Source of the DNA: Desulfitobacterium_A nosdiversum
GTDB lineage: Bacteria > Bacillota > Desulfitobacteriia > Desulfitobacteriales > Desulfitobacteriaceae
Length of the DNA: 64,000 nt
Reading direction: 5' to 3'
NCBI RefSeq assembly: GCF_049860565.1
Contig: NZ_CP172056.1
Coordinates: forward strand, 1-64,000
Shown here: positions 7,753 through 16,310 of the stretch, piece by piece
Position numbering within the stretch: position 1 is the first letter of the stretch
How the letters are laid out: every line of letters starts with the position of its first letter
The notes under the pieces: model-generated
The model's database searches: none
What the model was told of the DNA's origin: nothing
Seen by the model: only the letters and a program-made list of their open reading frames with translations
Translations under genes and position numbers: made by a program

Positions 7753-9051
7753 CTAACCTGCCATTGTATTGAGAGTATCGACTAAGAATTGCCTCGATCC
7801 ACGGTAGCCGATCCATACCTTTAAGTTTTCACCTGCCCGATCAAACACCGGGAGTCCCGCTCGCAAATGAGGGAGGTGAAGTGCCGCCGCTGTTTGCCGT
7901 CCATTGGAGTTCGCAATGATCAAATGACTTCCGCCCGCAAGGTCTTCCAGGTCTTCAAGGTCTCCCATCTGAACGGGAATGGATGAAGGGAATTCCTTAA
8001 ATCCATGTTCTGTCGCTCCTAAGGCGACTGAGACTTTGGCTCCAACTTCCTGCAAGGCTGTCCCTAACGTGTAGAGAAGATCGGTTTCCAGGGCAACGGC
8101 AATTTGCTTGCCGCCAATCTGGTCGTGATAATCCGCGAAAAAATCAAGAAGCTGGCTTCGTTGTTGGCGAAGTTTAGCTGGAATGGGTTTTTGAGCCACA
8201 TCGGCTAAAGCAAGAACAAAATTATCCGTCGCTTTTAACCCAGTAAGGGAAGGAATATTGATATGGGGAATCTCATATTTTTTTTGAAAGTATGCTCCAA
8301 CCTTCTTCATGCTTAGGCCAAAAGAAAAGGCGGCTTGACATTTTGGCAGCTGAAGAATATCCGTCGGAGTTGTTCCTCCCTGAACTACGGGAGCAGGTTC
8401 AAGCTCTGTATGCCCATCCAAAGAAGTCGAAACATCGGGAACAACAATAGGGCGGAATCCGAACAGACTAACGATATCTTTCAGTTCACCCACGTCTCCT
8501 GGAGTGAGATGAATTCCTGGGAAAAGAGCAATAGCCGGTTGGAAACCTGGGATGGATAAATCGCTTTTTTTATTTTCTGGAGCGGGTGGACTAAGCGTAG
8601 CAAGAAGAGATAACACGGTTTCTAGATAACCCTCTTGCATAGAACCGACATAATCCGGCGTGCGGCTTAAGACAACGGGAAAATTCTTTAAATCAGGCCT
8701 TTCTTGGCGCAATTCCTGAAGAGCGCTCTGCAAATCATCTCCGAACGTTTCTGTCAGTCCCGTACTCATTACACCAATGATACCCGGTTGGAATTTGTCG
8801 ATTGCTTTAGCAATCCCTTTTTTCAAATGCTCCCAGCCTCCGAAAATCGCCGTATCTTCCAGCAGTGCCGTTGAGTTAAGCGGAATAGGTTCCTTAAAGT
8901 GCCGATTCAGCTGCAAGCGAATAAATGTTGAACAGCCCTGTGAACCATGAAGCAGTGCAAGAAGCCCATTGATTCCTAAATAAGCTACTGTCGCCCCTAA
9001 AGCCGGGCTATTTTTTTGCGGATTTCCTTCATAATGGCGTTCCTTGCTCAT
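7753..9051 (-). CDS. nifN: FeMo-cofactor scaffold subunit NifN
   Basis: Beta-like subunit of the NifEN scaffold on which NifB-co matures to FeMo-co. At 432 aa it follows NifK architecture; HGSQGCSTFIRLQLNRHF and the ALLEDTAIFGG strand are visible. Its ATG overlaps the nifE stop by 4 bp (ATGA), which suggests coupled translation of the two scaffold subunits. GGGAG precedes the start. Confidence 0.94.
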   Translation of the reverse strand: MSKERHYEGNPQKNSPALGATVAYLGINGLLALLHGSQGCSTFIRLQLNRHFKEPIPLNSTALLEDTAIFGGWEHLKKGIAKAIDKFQPGIIGVMSTGLTETFGDDLQSALQELRQERPDLKNFPVVLSRTPDYVGSMQEGYLETVLSLLATLSPPAPENKKSDLSIPGFQPAIALFPGIHLTPGDVGELKDIVSLFGFRPIVVPDVSTSLDGHTELEPAPVVQGGTTPTDILQLPKCQAAFSFGLSMKKVGAYFQKKYEIPHINIPSLTGLKATDNFVLALADVAQKPIPAKLRQQRSQLLDFFADYHDQIGGKQIAVALETDLLYTLGTALQEVGAKVSVALGATEHGFKEFPSSIPVQMGDLEDLEDLAGGSHLIIANSNGRQTAAALHLPHLRAGLPVFDRAGENLKVWIGYRGSRQFLVDTLNTMAG

Positions 9052-10424
9052 GGCCGGCTCCCTCCTTCTCCCAAGGGCTGCTTGAGTAAATCCCAGACGG
9101 GGCTGAATACGGTTCTGTCCACAGCTTGGGCTAAAGTAATCATGCCCTGATATCCTGCATAAGCACGCTTGCGACCATGGTTAATATCGAGAAATGGGGT
9201 TTTGGTTTTGTAGGCGAGGTATTTTGTTTTTCCTCCGGCAACAATCAAGTCCGGTTTCTTTTCCTTGATCAGTTTCAAGAAACCATCCGCACTGGTGTCT
9301 TCAATAATATGAGCGGTAGGATCCATCATCGCTTTCATCCTCTTAAAATCTTCGGGCGTAGAATTCTGAGTACCCCCTGCAAGAACCTGAATTCCCAACT
9401 CTTTTAAGGTGGATACCATGGACCAGGTCTTGATACCGCCGGTAAATAGAATAGCTGTCTTTCCTGCCAGTTTTTCTTTATAGTGAGCAATCTTTGTACG
9501 AGTGAATGTTTCCCGCTCTTTAACATACTTTTGTGTTTTTAAAAACAATTCAGGATCCCCCAAGGCCTTGGCAATATTTAAAAGCGCATTTGAAGTTTCC
9601 TGGATGCCATAAAAGGAAGCATCGATACAAGGAATATCCCAGCGGCGCTGCATCTGGTGAGCAAGGTTGGTCAAACTTTTGGAACAGACGAGAACATTCA
9701 AAGACGCCCGGTGTGCTGAACGGATCTCATCAAATTTTGCATCCCCGGTAATTGCCGCTTGAAGCGAAATTCCCAGACTTTCAAACTCCGGTATAACCCC
9801 CCAGAGATCTCCGGCAATGTTATATTCCCCGATCAAATTGATGGATCTCGGATTCTTTTGATATGGGGTACTTGGCTCTAATTCATGGCCGATTACATAT
9901 TTAAGAAGAACATCGCCGGCAATCCGGTTGCCGATATTTTTATCACCGAGAAATCCCGGAGCATTAACAGGAATAACCGGTATTCCCAGATCTTTTTCAA
10001 CTTGCTGGCAAATATGCTCCGTATCATCCCCGATTAATGAAGAAACGCACGTACTGTACACAAAGATAGCCTTGGGATGATGCTTTTGCGCAATCTCCTT
10101 TAAAGCGTAATGAAGTTTTTCCTCTCCTCCGTAAACAACATCATTCTCCAGAAGATCTGTCGTCAGGCCCCGCCGGAAGAGCTGGGAGCCCGAGGAACGA
10201 GCTCCCCGGTTATCCCAAGAGTTGCCGGCGCAGGCAATGGGTCCATGAACGACATGAGCTGCATCCGTAATGGGCATAAGCACGACTCGTGCTCCGTCAA
10301 AAGCGCAGCTGCGTTCCGCCCCTTCACCTGGGAGGGCCCGCATGCAGAGCTTAGGCGCCCCTTTCTCCATGACCTCTTCATCCTTTAATTCAAGGTTCGA
10401 GAGTTTAACAAACATACGAGTCAC
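9048..10424 (-). CDS. nifE: FeMo-cofactor scaffold subunit NifE
   Basis: Alpha-like subunit of the NifEN scaffold. 458 aa; the CAFDGARVVLMPITDAAHVVHGP and CAGNSWDNRG segments match NifE, and the NDVVYGGEEKL motif is shared with NifD. AAGGGGGTG precedes the ATG. It is separated from nifK by 345 bp that contain a MITE-like element, so expression relative to nifHDK may be altered by that insertion. Confidence 0.95.
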   Translation of the reverse strand: MTRMFVKLSNLELKDEEVMEKGAPKLCMRALPGEGAERSCAFDGARVVLMPITDAAHVVHGPIACAGNSWDNRGARSSGSQLFRRGLTTDLLENDVVYGGEEKLHYALKEIAQKHHPKAIFVYSTCVSSLIGDDTEHICQQVEKDLGIPVIPVNAPGFLGDKNIGNRIAGDVLLKYVIGHELEPSTPYQKNPRSINLIGEYNIAGDLWGVIPEFESLGISLQAAITGDAKFDEIRSAHRASLNVLVCSKSLTNLAHQMQRRWDIPCIDASFYGIQETSNALLNIAKALGDPELFLKTQKYVKERETFTRTKIAHYKEKLAGKTAILFTGGIKTWSMVSTLKELGIQVLAGGTQNSTPEDFKRMKAMMDPTAHIIEDTSADGFLKLIKEKKPDLIVAGGKTKYLAYKTKTPFLDINHGRKRAYAGYQGMITLAQAVDRTVFSPVWDLLKQPLGEGGSRP

Positions 10425-10503
10425 CCCCTTTTAAAAATTGAGAGATTTACGTAAGTGGACTAAAATGTCGATAAGTTTGCTACATGTGTAGATGCTTATA
10501 AGC

Positions 10504-10747
10504 GTAGCTTCTCGTACAGTAGTGAACGATTTGCGAAAGGGCGGTATAGGAAACTTGGTTTGAGTTGAGGAACGAAACGCAAACCATAGTTGACTTATCC
10601 TCGAGGAGGATATGGCGCACGCTGCTTCCGTGGGGTAGCGACGCCAGTGGTTCACATGCTGAAATGCAGAAGGGTTTGGCAGAGCTCCCACGGAAGCAAG
10701 TGTGCCAGCCCTGGAGCAGTTGAGTGAACGGATGTACGAGAAGCTAC
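10504..10747. mobile_element. MITE-like element, copy 2 (between nifK and nifE)
   Basis: A 244-bp non-coding element bounded by 15-bp perfect terminal inverted repeats, GTAGCTTCTCGTACA at 10504-10518 and its complement at 10733-10747, with further partial pairing inside (GTGAACG / AGTGAACG). Inner arms CTTCCGTGGG and CCCACGGAAG also pair. It is related to 6723-7025 in inverted orientation. No transposase and no obvious target duplication. A non-autonomous transposon remnant is the best reading; a structured RNA is the alternative. Confidence 0.65.
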
Positions 10748-10769
10748 ACGACCCCAGCACTTTGTAAAC

Positions 10770-12182
10770 CTACCGTAACAGCTCGAAATGAGCATTATCC
10801 GAATTACGATCCTTCTCATCGAGGAAGGCATTCGCAATCATTGTGATAAGGTTTAACGTTCCTTCATAACCCACGGTCGGATAACGATGAAGATTTACAC
10901 GGTCGGTTATGGGAAAGCCTATGCGAACCAAAGGAATACCCGCGTCACGGGCGGCATATTTCCCGTGCGAATCGCCGATCAGCATATCAACCGGATCATT
11001 GATCAGCAAAGAACGCAAATGCCATAGATCTTTTCCTACGTAAACAGTTGCCGATTTGCCATATGGGCTGGAATCAAGCAGTTCTTCCATTTCGGTCTGA
11101 AACGCTGGCGTACCATTGGTTGAAACAATATGAACCGGGACTCCACCCATTTCAAGTAAGAAGTTCACGGTGCCTAAAAGTACGTCCGGATCACCGAAAA
11201 GTGCAAACCGCTTACCATGAATATAAGGATGAGCATCTGTCGCAGCATCAACAACTCGCCCGCGCTCTTCATCAATCTCTGCAGGAATGGCTTTGCCTGT
11301 CATCTCGGAAACCTTCATAAGGAAACGATCCGTATTGGAAATTCCCATCGGCATGGATATCATTTCTAAGGGAACATTCTCCTTTTTAAGATACTTCCGG
11401 GTTACCGATGTGGAGTATGATTGAAGGAAGAGGAAACTTTCGGCATTTAAGGCATCCACCACTTCATTCATCGGCGTTCCTCCCGGATACATCTCAAAGG
11501 TCCCTGTATTCGGGGAATCGACGACATCACTGTAGTCGGGGAGTAAGGTATACTCTACTCCCATTTTTCCGAGCAAACGCTTGATTTCTCTAAGGTTTGC
11601 CGGGGAAGGATCAAAACCGGAAACGACATAGAGACGATCATTCAGTTCCTGCTCATTCCGAGGTTTAGCTAATTCTTGAAGGAACCCTTTGAGCATGTTG
11701 TCATAGCCCGTAATATGCGAACCTTTAAAACTAGGGGTATGAGCAAGAGCGATTGGAAAATCTTCAGGAATAACACCATCAAGGCGAGCTTTATCAACAT
11801 AAGCGTTGATATCATCACCGATGACCTCAGCCATGCAGCTTGTAAAAATCGCCATCATTTTGGGCTTGTAAAGTGTATAGGCGTTTTCCATACCATCAAT
11901 AAGGTTTTTTTGTCCGCCAAAGACGGCACTGTCCTCTGTCATCGAATCCGATACAGCGGAAATCGGCTCACGATAATGTCGTGATAAATTATTCCGGAAA
12001 TAAGCGGCACACCCCTGAGATCCATGAACAAAGGGAAGACAGCCTTCCACTCCCAAGGCACAAACTAATGCTCCTAACGGTTGGCATGCCTTAGCCGGAT
12101 TGATAACTAAGTCCTTCCGCGCAAAGTTTAAATCCTGATATTCTTTGGTATTGATCCATTCTGCTGTTGATTGAGCGCTCAT
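10770..12182 (-). CDS. nifK: Nitrogenase MoFe protein beta chain
   Basis: Beta subunit of the alpha2-beta2 MoFe protein; it shares the P-cluster with NifD. 470 aa. KACQPLGALVCALGVEGCLPFVHGSQGC carries the P-cluster cysteines when read in pieces, and SDSMTEDSAVFGGQKN and SCMAEVIGDD are NifK hallmarks. It is shorter than proteobacterial NifK because the N-terminal extension is missing, as in other anaerobes. It overlaps the nifD stop by 4 bp (ATGA); GGGGGTG precedes the start. Confidence 0.96.
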   Translation of the reverse strand: MSAQSTAEWINTKEYQDLNFARKDLVINPAKACQPLGALVCALGVEGCLPFVHGSQGCAAYFRNNLSRHYREPISAVSDSMTEDSAVFGGQKNLIDGMENAYTLYKPKMMAIFTSCMAEVIGDDINAYVDKARLDGVIPEDFPIALAHTPSFKGSHITGYDNMLKGFLQELAKPRNEQELNDRLYVVSGFDPSPANLREIKRLLGKMGVEYTLLPDYSDVVDSPNTGTFEMYPGGTPMNEVVDALNAESFLFLQSYSTSVTRKYLKKENVPLEMISMPMGISNTDRFLMKVSEMTGKAIPAEIDEERGRVVDAATDAHPYIHGKRFALFGDPDVLLGTVNFLLEMGGVPVHIVSTNGTPAFQTEMEELLDSSPYGKSATVYVGKDLWHLRSLLINDPVDMLIGDSHGKYAARDAGIPLVRIGFPITDRVNLHRYPTVGYEGTLNLITMIANAFLDEKDRNSDNAHFELLR

Positions 12183-13630
12183 CGTGCTGCCACCCCCTTT
12201 ATCACATTACCTCTCCAAGGACTTTCAACAAGCTTCCAGGTCGGACTGTTGATCGCCATATCCATATCCCGGGCAAAGATCGGGAAACCTTCATAACCAT
12301 GATAAGGTCCTGAGTAATCCCAAGAATGCATTTGCCGGAAAGGCACTCCCATTTTTTCAAAGACATATTTTTCTTTAATTCCTGCACCCACAAGATCAGG
12401 GGATAATTTTTTCACGAATTCTTCAAGTTCGTACGCTGAGGCATCATCATAAATCAAGGTTCCGTCTTCCAGCTTTTCGAAGGTTCGCTCATAATCATCG
12501 TTGTGTGCAAATTCATAACCGGTGCCAATGATCTCCATTCCGAGATCTTCATAGGCTCCAATGATATGTCGCGGTCGAAGTCCGCCGACATAGAGCATTA
12601 CCTTTTTCCCTTCTAAACGGGGACGGTAGGTTTCAATAACTTTAGCCATTTGTGCTTCATATTTCGCGATAACTTTTTTCGCGTTTTCCCGAATGGTCTC
12701 ATCAAAGAAGTCTGCAATTTTCAGCAGCGATTCTTTAATCTTCGTCGGCCCGAAAAAGTTAACTTCCATCCAGGGAATTTGATAGTTATCCTCCATATAT
12801 TTGGCAATATAATTCATACTCCGATAACAGTGAATAAGATTGAGTTTGACTTGATGTGCAGTTTGAAGCATTTCCAAATTTGAATCGCCGGTCCAGACAT
12901 TCTTAACCTTTAACCCGATTTCTTCAAGGATTTTCTTGGTCGCCCAAGCATCTCCGCCGATATTGTAATCTCCGATCAAGCTTACGTCATAAGGCCCGAC
13001 ATCTTCACGAGTGCCTTTTCCTAAGACATAATCACGAATAGCATCATTCGCGATATGATGGCCTAAGGACTGACTGATTCCGCGGAATCCTTCGCAACGG
13101 ACAGGTACAACCGGCAGATCAAGTTCCTTCGATAATCGACGAGCCACGCTCTCGATATCGTCTCCGATTAGCCCTACCGGACACTCAGATTGAATTGAGA
13201 TTCCTTTGGCTTCTGGAAAGAGCTTTACCATTTCACGTAAAATTCGTTCCAGCTTTTTATCTCCGCCATAAACAATATCATTTTCCTGAAAATCAGAGGT
13301 GAATTGAAAGGGTACAAAGTTATTAACCCCTAGCGTTCCATCGGCTAAGTTGCGTCGGGTGCTCCAGGAATAAAACCCGCAGCCGACCGGTCCATGGGAG
13401 AGATGAATCATATCTTTGATCGGACCAAAAACCACGCCTTTAGAACCCGCATACGAACAACCACGAGCCGTCATTACTCCCGGCACTGTTTTGGAATTCG
13501 ATTTAAGGGCACACCCTTCACAGCTTTCATCTTTGACCGTAATGTGTTTACCTCGGTTTTTAAGGGCCTTCTCCGGATAGAGTTTGAGGACCTCTTCAAC
13601 CGTTTCTTTAATTTGATTAACAGAATTCAT
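12179..13630 (-). CDS. nifD: Nitrogenase MoFe protein alpha chain
   Basis: Catalytic alpha subunit that holds FeMo-co. With the start at 13630 (AAAGGAGGG six bases upstream) the product is 483 aa; a longer start at 13660 lacks a ribosome site. P-cluster ligands are Cys58 (ARGCSY) and Cys84 (GPVGCGFYSW) plus the Cys of SIQSECPVG. The FeMo-co Cys is in LIHCYRSMNY and the His ligand in FRQMHSWDYSGPYHG. These residues mark a Mo-type enzyme and not a V or Fe-only one. No nifG-type delta subunit is present, in agreement. Confidence 0.96.
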   Translation of the reverse strand: MNSVNQIKETVEEVLKLYPEKALKNRGKHITVKDESCEGCALKSNSKTVPGVMTARGCSYAGSKGVVFGPIKDMIHLSHGPVGCGFYSWSTRRNLADGTLGVNNFVPFQFTSDFQENDIVYGGDKKLERILREMVKLFPEAKGISIQSECPVGLIGDDIESVARRLSKELDLPVVPVRCEGFRGISQSLGHHIANDAIRDYVLGKGTREDVGPYDVSLIGDYNIGGDAWATKKILEEIGLKVKNVWTGDSNLEMLQTAHQVKLNLIHCYRSMNYIAKYMEDNYQIPWMEVNFFGPTKIKESLLKIADFFDETIRENAKKVIAKYEAQMAKVIETYRPRLEGKKVMLYVGGLRPRHIIGAYEDLGMEIIGTGYEFAHNDDYERTFEKLEDGTLIYDDASAYELEEFVKKLSPDLVGAGIKEKYVFEKMGVPFRQMHSWDYSGPYHGYEGFPIFARDMDMAINSPTWKLVESPWRGNVIKGVAAR

Positions 13631-13661
13631 GGTGAGCCCTCCTTTGAATACTTGAACCAAA

Positions 13662-14492
13662 CTACTCTTCTAAAATGCCATATTCCATGAGCAGTTCTTC
13701 TAATTCTTCCATAGCAATGGGGGTAGGAATTCTAAGATCCTGGTTAGTATCGATTTTATGGGCCAAAGCCCGGTACTCATCCGCTTGTGGATGTTCTGGA
13801 CTATACTCAATCACCGTCATCTTCCGCAATTCTGCACGCTGAACTTGGTTATCCCGAGGTAAGAAGTGAATCAATTGAGTATTGAGGCGTTTCGCCAATT
13901 CTTCAATCAGCTGATATTCTTTGTCAACCACACGGCTGTTACAGATCAACCCGCCAAGCCGGACACTTCCTGTGAGCGCATACTTTAAAATCCCTTTCGA
14001 AATGTTGTTGGCAGCATACATAGCCATCATTTCGCCGGAGGTTACGATGTAAATTTCCTGAGCTTTATTTTCACGAATAGGCATTGCAAATCCACCGCAA
14101 ACAACGTCTCCTAAAACATCATAAAAAACATAATCGGTATCCGCCTCATTATAGGCTCCGTTTTCTTCAAGGAAGTTGATCGCGGTGATAACACCACGTC
14201 CGGCACATCCTACTCCTGGTTCAGGTCCGCCGGATTCAGCGCAGCGGATATTAGCATAACCTTTCATAAGAACTTCATCCAGTTCAAGGTCTTCAACTGT
14301 TCCTCTTTCCCGGGCTAAATCCATAACCGTTGCCTGAGCTTTGCTGTGAAGAATTAACCGTGTAGAATCCGCCTTAGGGTCACATCCGACAATCGTAACC
14401 TTCTTTCCCATTTCCGCTAACGCAGCAACTGTGTTTTGAGTCGTCGTTGATTTTCCAATTCCGCCTTTACCATAAATAGCAACCTGTCTCAT
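13662..14492 (-). CDS. nifH: Nitrogenase iron protein
   Basis: Dinitrogenase reductase, the ATP-driven electron donor to NifDK. P-loop GKGGIGKS at residues 8-15; [4Fe-4S] ligands Cys96 in GVGCAGRG and Cys132 in DVVCGGFAM; Arg99 is the equivalent of the residue ADP-ribosylated by DraT in other bacteria. The ATG at 14492 begins the canonical MRQVAIYG; GAGGAG lies nine bases upstream, and an ATG nine bases earlier would overlap that site. It follows nifI2 by 29 bp. Confidence 0.96.
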   Translation of the reverse strand: MRQVAIYGKGGIGKSTTTQNTVAALAEMGKKVTIVGCDPKADSTRLILHSKAQATVMDLARERGTVEDLELDEVLMKGYANIRCAESGGPEPGVGCAGRGVITAINFLEENGAYNEADTDYVFYDVLGDVVCGGFAMPIRENKAQEIYIVTSGEMMAMYAANNISKGILKYALTGSVRLGGLICNSRVVDKEYQLIEELAKRLNTQLIHFLPRDNQVQRAELRKMTVIEYSPEHPQADEYRALAHKIDTNQDLRIPTPIAMEELEELLMEYGILEE

Positions 14493-14521
14493 AACAAACA
14501 TCTCCTCATGTTTCTTTTGTT

Positions 14522-14905
14522 TTATATGACAGCATCTCGACCTTTTTCATTCGTTCTCACCCGAATGACTTCGGTCAGCAGACATACAAAGATTTTCCCA
14601 TCTCCCGTGTGTCCTGTTTTATTCGCCTGAATAATGATGTTCACTGCCTTTTCTACCTCATCATCCTGGACGACTAATCTGAGCATCCGCTTTGGAATCC
14701 AGCTAATTCTCATTTCAGCAGCCATCGGTGATTTCATGACCTTGGTCAGCTCAGGATCAACTTCCGCCGCCCATCCCCCAATTCCGTTTTGTTTGCCGCG
14801 GCCTTCTACGCTCTGTAAGGTAAGGGCCGGAAATTCTGCATCTTCCAGCGCTTTTTTGGTCGCAGGAACTTGGTGTCTTCGAATAAAGGCGATAATTTCC
14901 TTCAT
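14522..14905 (-). CDS. nifI2: PII-like nitrogenase regulator NifI2
   Basis: 127-aa PII-superfamily protein. With NifI1 it forms the complex known from methanogens to bind NifDK and switch it off when ammonium appears, in response to 2-oxoglutarate and ATP. The fold signature is the C-terminal GDGKIFVCLLTEVIRVRTNEKG; the T-loop region is longer and unlike that of GlnB. AGGGG precedes the ATG. The gene stands before nifH, as in heliobacteria, and not between nifH and nifD as in many clostridia and methanogens. Confidence 0.93.
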   Translation of the reverse strand: MKEIIAFIRRHQVPATKKALEDAEFPALTLQSVEGRGKQNGIGGWAAEVDPELTKVMKSPMAAEMRISWIPKRMLRLVVQDDEVEKAVNIIIQANKTGHTGDGKIFVCLLTEVIRVRTNEKGRDAVI

Positions 14906-14907
14906 AA

Positions 14908-15225
14908 TTACAACCCCTTCATACCCGTGCTTATCGTATAGGCTTCCTCAACTTCCGTAATCATAATTTTCCCGTCACCCATTGAACCCGTTTTTGCTTT
15001 TTCCAGAATGATTTCTAAAGCCTGGTCCAATTTTTCATCCTCGACAACCATAAGCAATAAAGTTTTGGGAAACTCGTCGTAGACAACGTCCCCGATACGA
15101 ATTCCTTTCGTACGTCCACGTCCAAAAACATGCATTTTCGTCAAGGACGTAAGTCCCGCTTCAGCTAAAGCTTCAGAAACGGTTTCAGCTTTCTCAGGCC
15201 GGATAATGGATCGAATCATTTTCAT
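14908..15225 (-). CDS. nifI1: PII-like nitrogenase regulator NifI1
   Basis: 105-aa PII-superfamily protein and the partner of NifI2. MIRSIIRPEKAE at the N-terminus, FGRGRTKGI at the T-loop base and GDGKIMITEVEEAY at the C-terminus are typical; the T-loop lacks the uridylylated Tyr of GlnB. It is the first structural gene of the nif operon, after a long attenuated leader. AAGGAGG stands nine bases before the ATG. The 2-bp gap to nifI2 implies coupled translation. Confidence 0.93.
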   Translation of the reverse strand: MKMIRSIIRPEKAETVSEALAEAGLTSLTKMHVFGRGRTKGIRIGDVVYDEFPKTLLLMVVEDEKLDQALEIILEKAKTGSMGDGKIMITEVEEAYTISTGMKGL

Positions 15226-15327
15226 TTCTCAATTCCTCCTTCAATTTTAGACGCGCTCGGCATTAGATTGGATTTGCTGCACAATGGCATAATCCCTGAT
15301 CAAGAAGATAACCACCACCCTTCCGAT

Positions 15328-15415
15328 AGAAAAAGAGAGCCCCAAATCACAAAACTGGATTGGGGCTCTCTTAAACTCTTTTTCACTCCAAGTCAAATGA
15401 CTCAGTGCCCATGCT
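15328..15415 (-). promoter_or_regulatory. nif leader attenuator B2 with terminator
   Basis: On the - strand, UGGGCAC (15410-15404) is followed by a short AGTC/GACT hairpin, a conserved GGAGUGAAAAAG stretch and then the terminator 15372-15328 (AAGAGAGCCCCAA with TTGGGGCTCTCTT, then TTTTTC). The upstream GGGC can pair with GCCC of the terminator's first arm, which would open the terminator. It is the second of two such elements in tandem before nifI1. Confidence 0.6.
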
Positions 15416-15439
15416 ACGAAAAATAAATCTTAATAATTA

Positions 15440-15549
15440 AAAAGAGAGTCTTAGCAGACTGAATCAGTCTGAAAAAGGCTCTCTTAAACACTCTTGCACT
15501 TCAAATCTCAAAGGATTCGCTGCCTACGATATAAGGTGACCGAAGCCAC
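15440..15549 (-). promoter_or_regulatory. nif leader attenuator B1 with terminator
   Basis: The RNA begins with hairpin GUGGC-UUCG-GUCAC (15549-15536), then CUUAUAUCGU, AGGCA (15525-15521), a CGAAUC/GAUUUG hairpin and the terminator 15485-15440 ending in TTTTTAATT. AGGC can pair with GCCU in the terminator's first arm. The amt1 leader copy has GUGGU-UUAG-ACCAC and GGGC/GCCC in the same places, so both pairings covary. I do not recognise a named riboswitch here. Confidence 0.6.
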
Positions 15550-15613
15550 ACGTTTTAACAAGGTAAAATATCTCGTTCTCTTTTCTATCACTTAACCTGA
15601 ATTAGAATAAATC

Positions 15614-15670
15614 AAAAAACGCCGTAGAAAAATCCGGAAAGCCCAGACTTTCATACAGCACCATTGCCAT
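15614..15670 (-). promoter_or_regulatory. nif leader hairpin A: AAUGGY hexaloop overlapping a terminator
   Basis: GGC-AAUGGU-GCU can form a small hexaloop hairpin. Its 3' part is also the first strand of a longer terminator (GCUGUA...UACGGC followed by TTTTTT). Formation of the small hairpin would block the terminator. The loop has A at position 1 and G at position 4. The same design occurs at 30713, 53468, 55804 and 63488. Confidence 0.65.
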
Positions 15671-15719
15671 ATCCTGTAACAAAAGTGAATAAATCTCTCT
15701 TTCGAAAAGGTATGTGTTG

Positions 15720-15775
15720 ATTATATGCGAAAAAGACCTCTTTGCCTAGAGGTTTTATAAAATAACACAGTATAC
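15720..15775 (-). promoter_or_regulatory. nif operon promoter with upstream GTATAC box
   Basis: -10 TATAAT at 15725-15720; -35 TAGGCA 17 bases upstream; GTATAC (within CATGTATAC) at 15775-15770, exactly 44 bases from the -10. The weak -35 plus a conserved upstream box suggests activation. No sigma-54 type -24/-12 element is seen. A small hairpin ACCTCT/AGAGGT followed by CTTTTT (15753-15728) lies between box and -10 and may end transcripts that arrive from the molybdenum operon. Confidence 0.7.
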
Positions 15776-15787
15776 ATGAGTTATTAT

Positions 15788-16306
15788 CTATAGAATGGCT
15801 CCAAAATAATGACTCAGTACTTGAGGAAGATCATCCCTATTTTCCTTAGTAACGGTAATTAGCTTTACTTTCGAATGATTTCTGATCCTATCGGTCCACC
15901 CACTGCTAGCTAGCTTTATTACCCCAAATACAGGTATACTACCCTCCAGGGTATCCATAATTTCTTTTTGAAACACAAGCGCGTCGCGCTCCAAGCTTCC
16001 ACATTCGTCCATCACAATCAAGTTTGAGTTGGCCCTGGCAGACCTTATGAGTTCAGTACCATAAGTATCAAATTTCTCTGCTAGGACCTGGGGAGGTTGA
16101 CCTTTGCTAAAACGCACAATAACATTCTCTTCCTTGAAAAGCTTCGAACCGGCGGCAGAATTCATATAGAGCAATTTGTCAGAACATCCTCTATCCGGAC
16201 CAAAGTAAGTCCTAAAGCCTCCGGGAATTACATTCAAAAGTGCAAGTGTTTTAGCAATCACCGTACTTTTCCCGATTTGTATTTCGCCGGTCAGAAATAT
16301 ATGCAT
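15788..16306 (-). CDS. THEP1-family nucleoside-triphosphatase
   Basis: 172-aa P-loop NTPase of the THEP1/NTPase_1 type. Walker A GEIQIGKST is near the N-terminus and Walker B LIVMDECG about residue 98. The biological role of the family is not settled. I start at 16306 (MHIFLTGE) because GGAGAG stands 10 bases upstream and the family starts close to the P-loop; ATGs at 16324 and 16333 are alternatives. The gene overlaps the end of the methyltransferase before it. It is the last gene of the molybdenum operon, and the nif promoter begins just after its stop. Confidence 0.75.
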   Translation of the reverse strand: MHIFLTGEIQIGKSTVIAKTLALLNVIPGGFRTYFGPDRGCSDKLLYMNSAAGSKLFKEENVIVRFSKGQPPQVLAEKFDTYGTELIRSARANSNLIVMDECGSLERDALVFQKEIMDTLEGSIPVFGVIKLASSGWTDRIRNHSKVKLITVTKENRDDLPQVLSHYFGAIL

Positions 16307-16310
16307 CTGT

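Noticed and set aside
10431..10837. Frames of 60-110 codons in the nifK-nifE gap
   Set aside because: They run through the palindromic repeat, have odd composition and no ribosome sites.
15247..15318. 23-codon GTG-started frame (RDYAIVQQIQSNAERV) between the nif attenuators and nifI1
   Set aside because: The possible AAGG site touches the start codon, so spacing is wrong, and composition is not distinctive. It could be a leader peptide but the support is too weak.
15720..15775. Sigma-54 promoter before nif
   Set aside because: No GG-N10-GC spacing is visible; the TATAAT-type site with 17-bp spacer is better supported.
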